Source: an uncultured Planctomycetota bacterium (GTDB lineage Bacteria > Planctomycetota > SZUA-567 > JAFGNG01). From it: DNA of 5,786 nucleotides. Positions 5,251 to 5,786 of this stretch are shown here, piece by piece. The translations under genes and the position numbers were made by a program. Where the stretch lies: contig CAMZKK010000004.1 in NCBI GenBank assembly GCA_947311175.1, forward strand, positions 1 to 5,786, written 5' to 3'. Under the pieces are notes generated by a model. It did no database searches. It was given only the letters and a program-made list of their open reading frames with translations, and was not told where the DNA came from. Positions within the stretch are counted from its first letter, which is position 1. Each line of letters begins with the position of its first letter.

Positions 5251-5786
5251 TTAAATTTTTGTTAGTGCAATGTGGGCAAAAACGTTGCTGTCATTTACCA
5301 TATTGCTGATTATTGAATACTCATTTGGCTGATGAGCCATTTGCTCCATTGTGCACCAAACAGCAGCGTTTAGGTCTTTTTTGCGAAATGATGCCGCTAC
5401 GGTGCCACCGCCAATTCCCATTGTTTTCCCTTTTTGGTGATAAATATCTTCGATTGCATCTTGCAATAATTTAACCACCGGTGCATCGACTGGGGTTGCC
5501 GGTGAGCTGGGAAGTGTCATCTCTGTAGTCATCTCAATTCTAACATTTCTCCTTTGTTCAACTTCCTCACATAAAACCTTAATGGTTGCTAACACTTCCT
5601 CTCTGGTGTAGCAGGGGAGGGTTCGCATATCCATATAAAAGGTTTCTTCTGCCGGAATGGTATTGATGTTTGGGACATTTTCAAGATGGTGCGTTGGTTC
5701 AAAGGTGCTGATTGGCGGGACAAATATCTCATCTCTTTGCTTGTATATTTTATATAAGTCTTCAAGTCTGCCGATTAGTTCAGAGC
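5251..5786 (-). CDS. M20-family metallo-hydrolase (DapE/ArgE-like), N-terminus outside window
   Basis: Zinc-dependent amidohydrolase or peptidase related to succinyl-diaminopimelate desuccinylase and acetylornithine deacetylase; the exact substrate cannot be told. The frame is open from 5784 to the stop at 5251, giving 177 residues of a protein that is usually about 400 long, so most of the N-terminal catalytic half (including the first zinc ligands) is outside the window. The visible part begins in the dimerisation domain, with VPNINTIPAEETFYMDMRTLP near residues 39-59 of the fragment. It then returns to the catalytic domain with SSPATPVDAPVV, MGIGGGTVAA and the terminal zinc-ligand motif AHQPNEY. 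Together these match the uncharacterised M20 branch found in archaea, spirochaetes and some PVC bacteria, better in my memory than classical DapE or ArgE. The internal ATG at 5634 is not the start, because the conserved dimerisation sequence continues upstream of it. It is the first gene in view of the leftward run. Confidence 0.88.
   Translation of the reverse strand, partial: SELIGRLEDLYKIYKQRDEIFVPPISTFEPTHHLENVPNINTIPAEETFYMDMRTLPCYTREEVLATIKVLCEEVEQRRNVRIEMTTEMTLPSSPATPVDAPVVKLLQDAIEDIYHQKGKTMGIGGGTVAASFRKKDLNAAVWCTMEQMAHQPNEYSIISNMVNDSNVFAHIALTKI

Noticed and set aside
5251..5634. ATG at 5634 as the start of a short complete protein
   Set aside because: The frame continues upstream to the window edge and encodes conserved M20 dimerisation-domain sequence (NVPNINTIPAEE), so this Met is internal.

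Overview
The window looks like a piece of a low-GC (roughly 40% by eye) bacterial chromosome carrying ordinary housekeeping and metabolic genes. Four genes are well supported. A rightward ftsK/spoIIIE-type DNA translocase fills 404-2809. It converges, across only 29 bp, on a leftward run of three genes: an M20-family metallo-hydrolase that enters from the right edge (5251-5786, N-terminal half missing), a GH77 4-alpha-glucanotransferase malQ (3637-5187), and a PHP-domain histidinol-phosphatase-like protein (2839-3615). From memory, the FtsK motor (the stretch around KMPHMLIAG and AAGILEW) resembles planctomycete/PVC-type FtsK proteins, and the M20 protein resembles the archaeal/spirochaete/PVC branch of that family. 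The taxonomic guess (an uncultured, low-GC, possibly gut bacterium of PVC affinity) is weak.

Layout. Bases 1-403 are mostly non-coding and structurally busy. There is a possible leftward small ORF at the left edge with a perfect Shine-Dalgarno, a second copy of the same SD-plus-TGTATCTTCTT module about 45 bp upstream of it, AT-rich direct repeats, a perfect 10-bp inverted repeat, and then a plausible ftsK promoter region. ftsK follows, with four membrane segments, a basic linker, the alpha/beta RecA motor and a gamma DNA-reading domain. An unusual acidic tail closes the protein. The leftward genes are spaced 63 bp (M20 to malQ) and 21 bp (malQ to PHP). malQ and the PHP gene each have a good ribosome binding site. 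malQ and PHP are probably co-transcribed; a hairpin in the 63-bp gap may separate or modulate the M20 gene.

How they work together. FtsK acts in chromosome segregation and division. The leftward genes are metabolic (peptide or acyl-amino-acid hydrolysis, maltodextrin/glycogen metabolism, histidine synthesis) and share no obvious pathway, so the cluster is more likely a housekeeping run than a dedicated system. I found no CRISPR array, tRNA, rRNA, complete insertion sequence, phage gene or defence gene. The most unusual signals are the left-edge repeat/ORF module, a strong sequence-composition bias (CCGG far more common than GGCC or GATC), and substitutions at the DNA-reading positions of the FtsK gamma domain.
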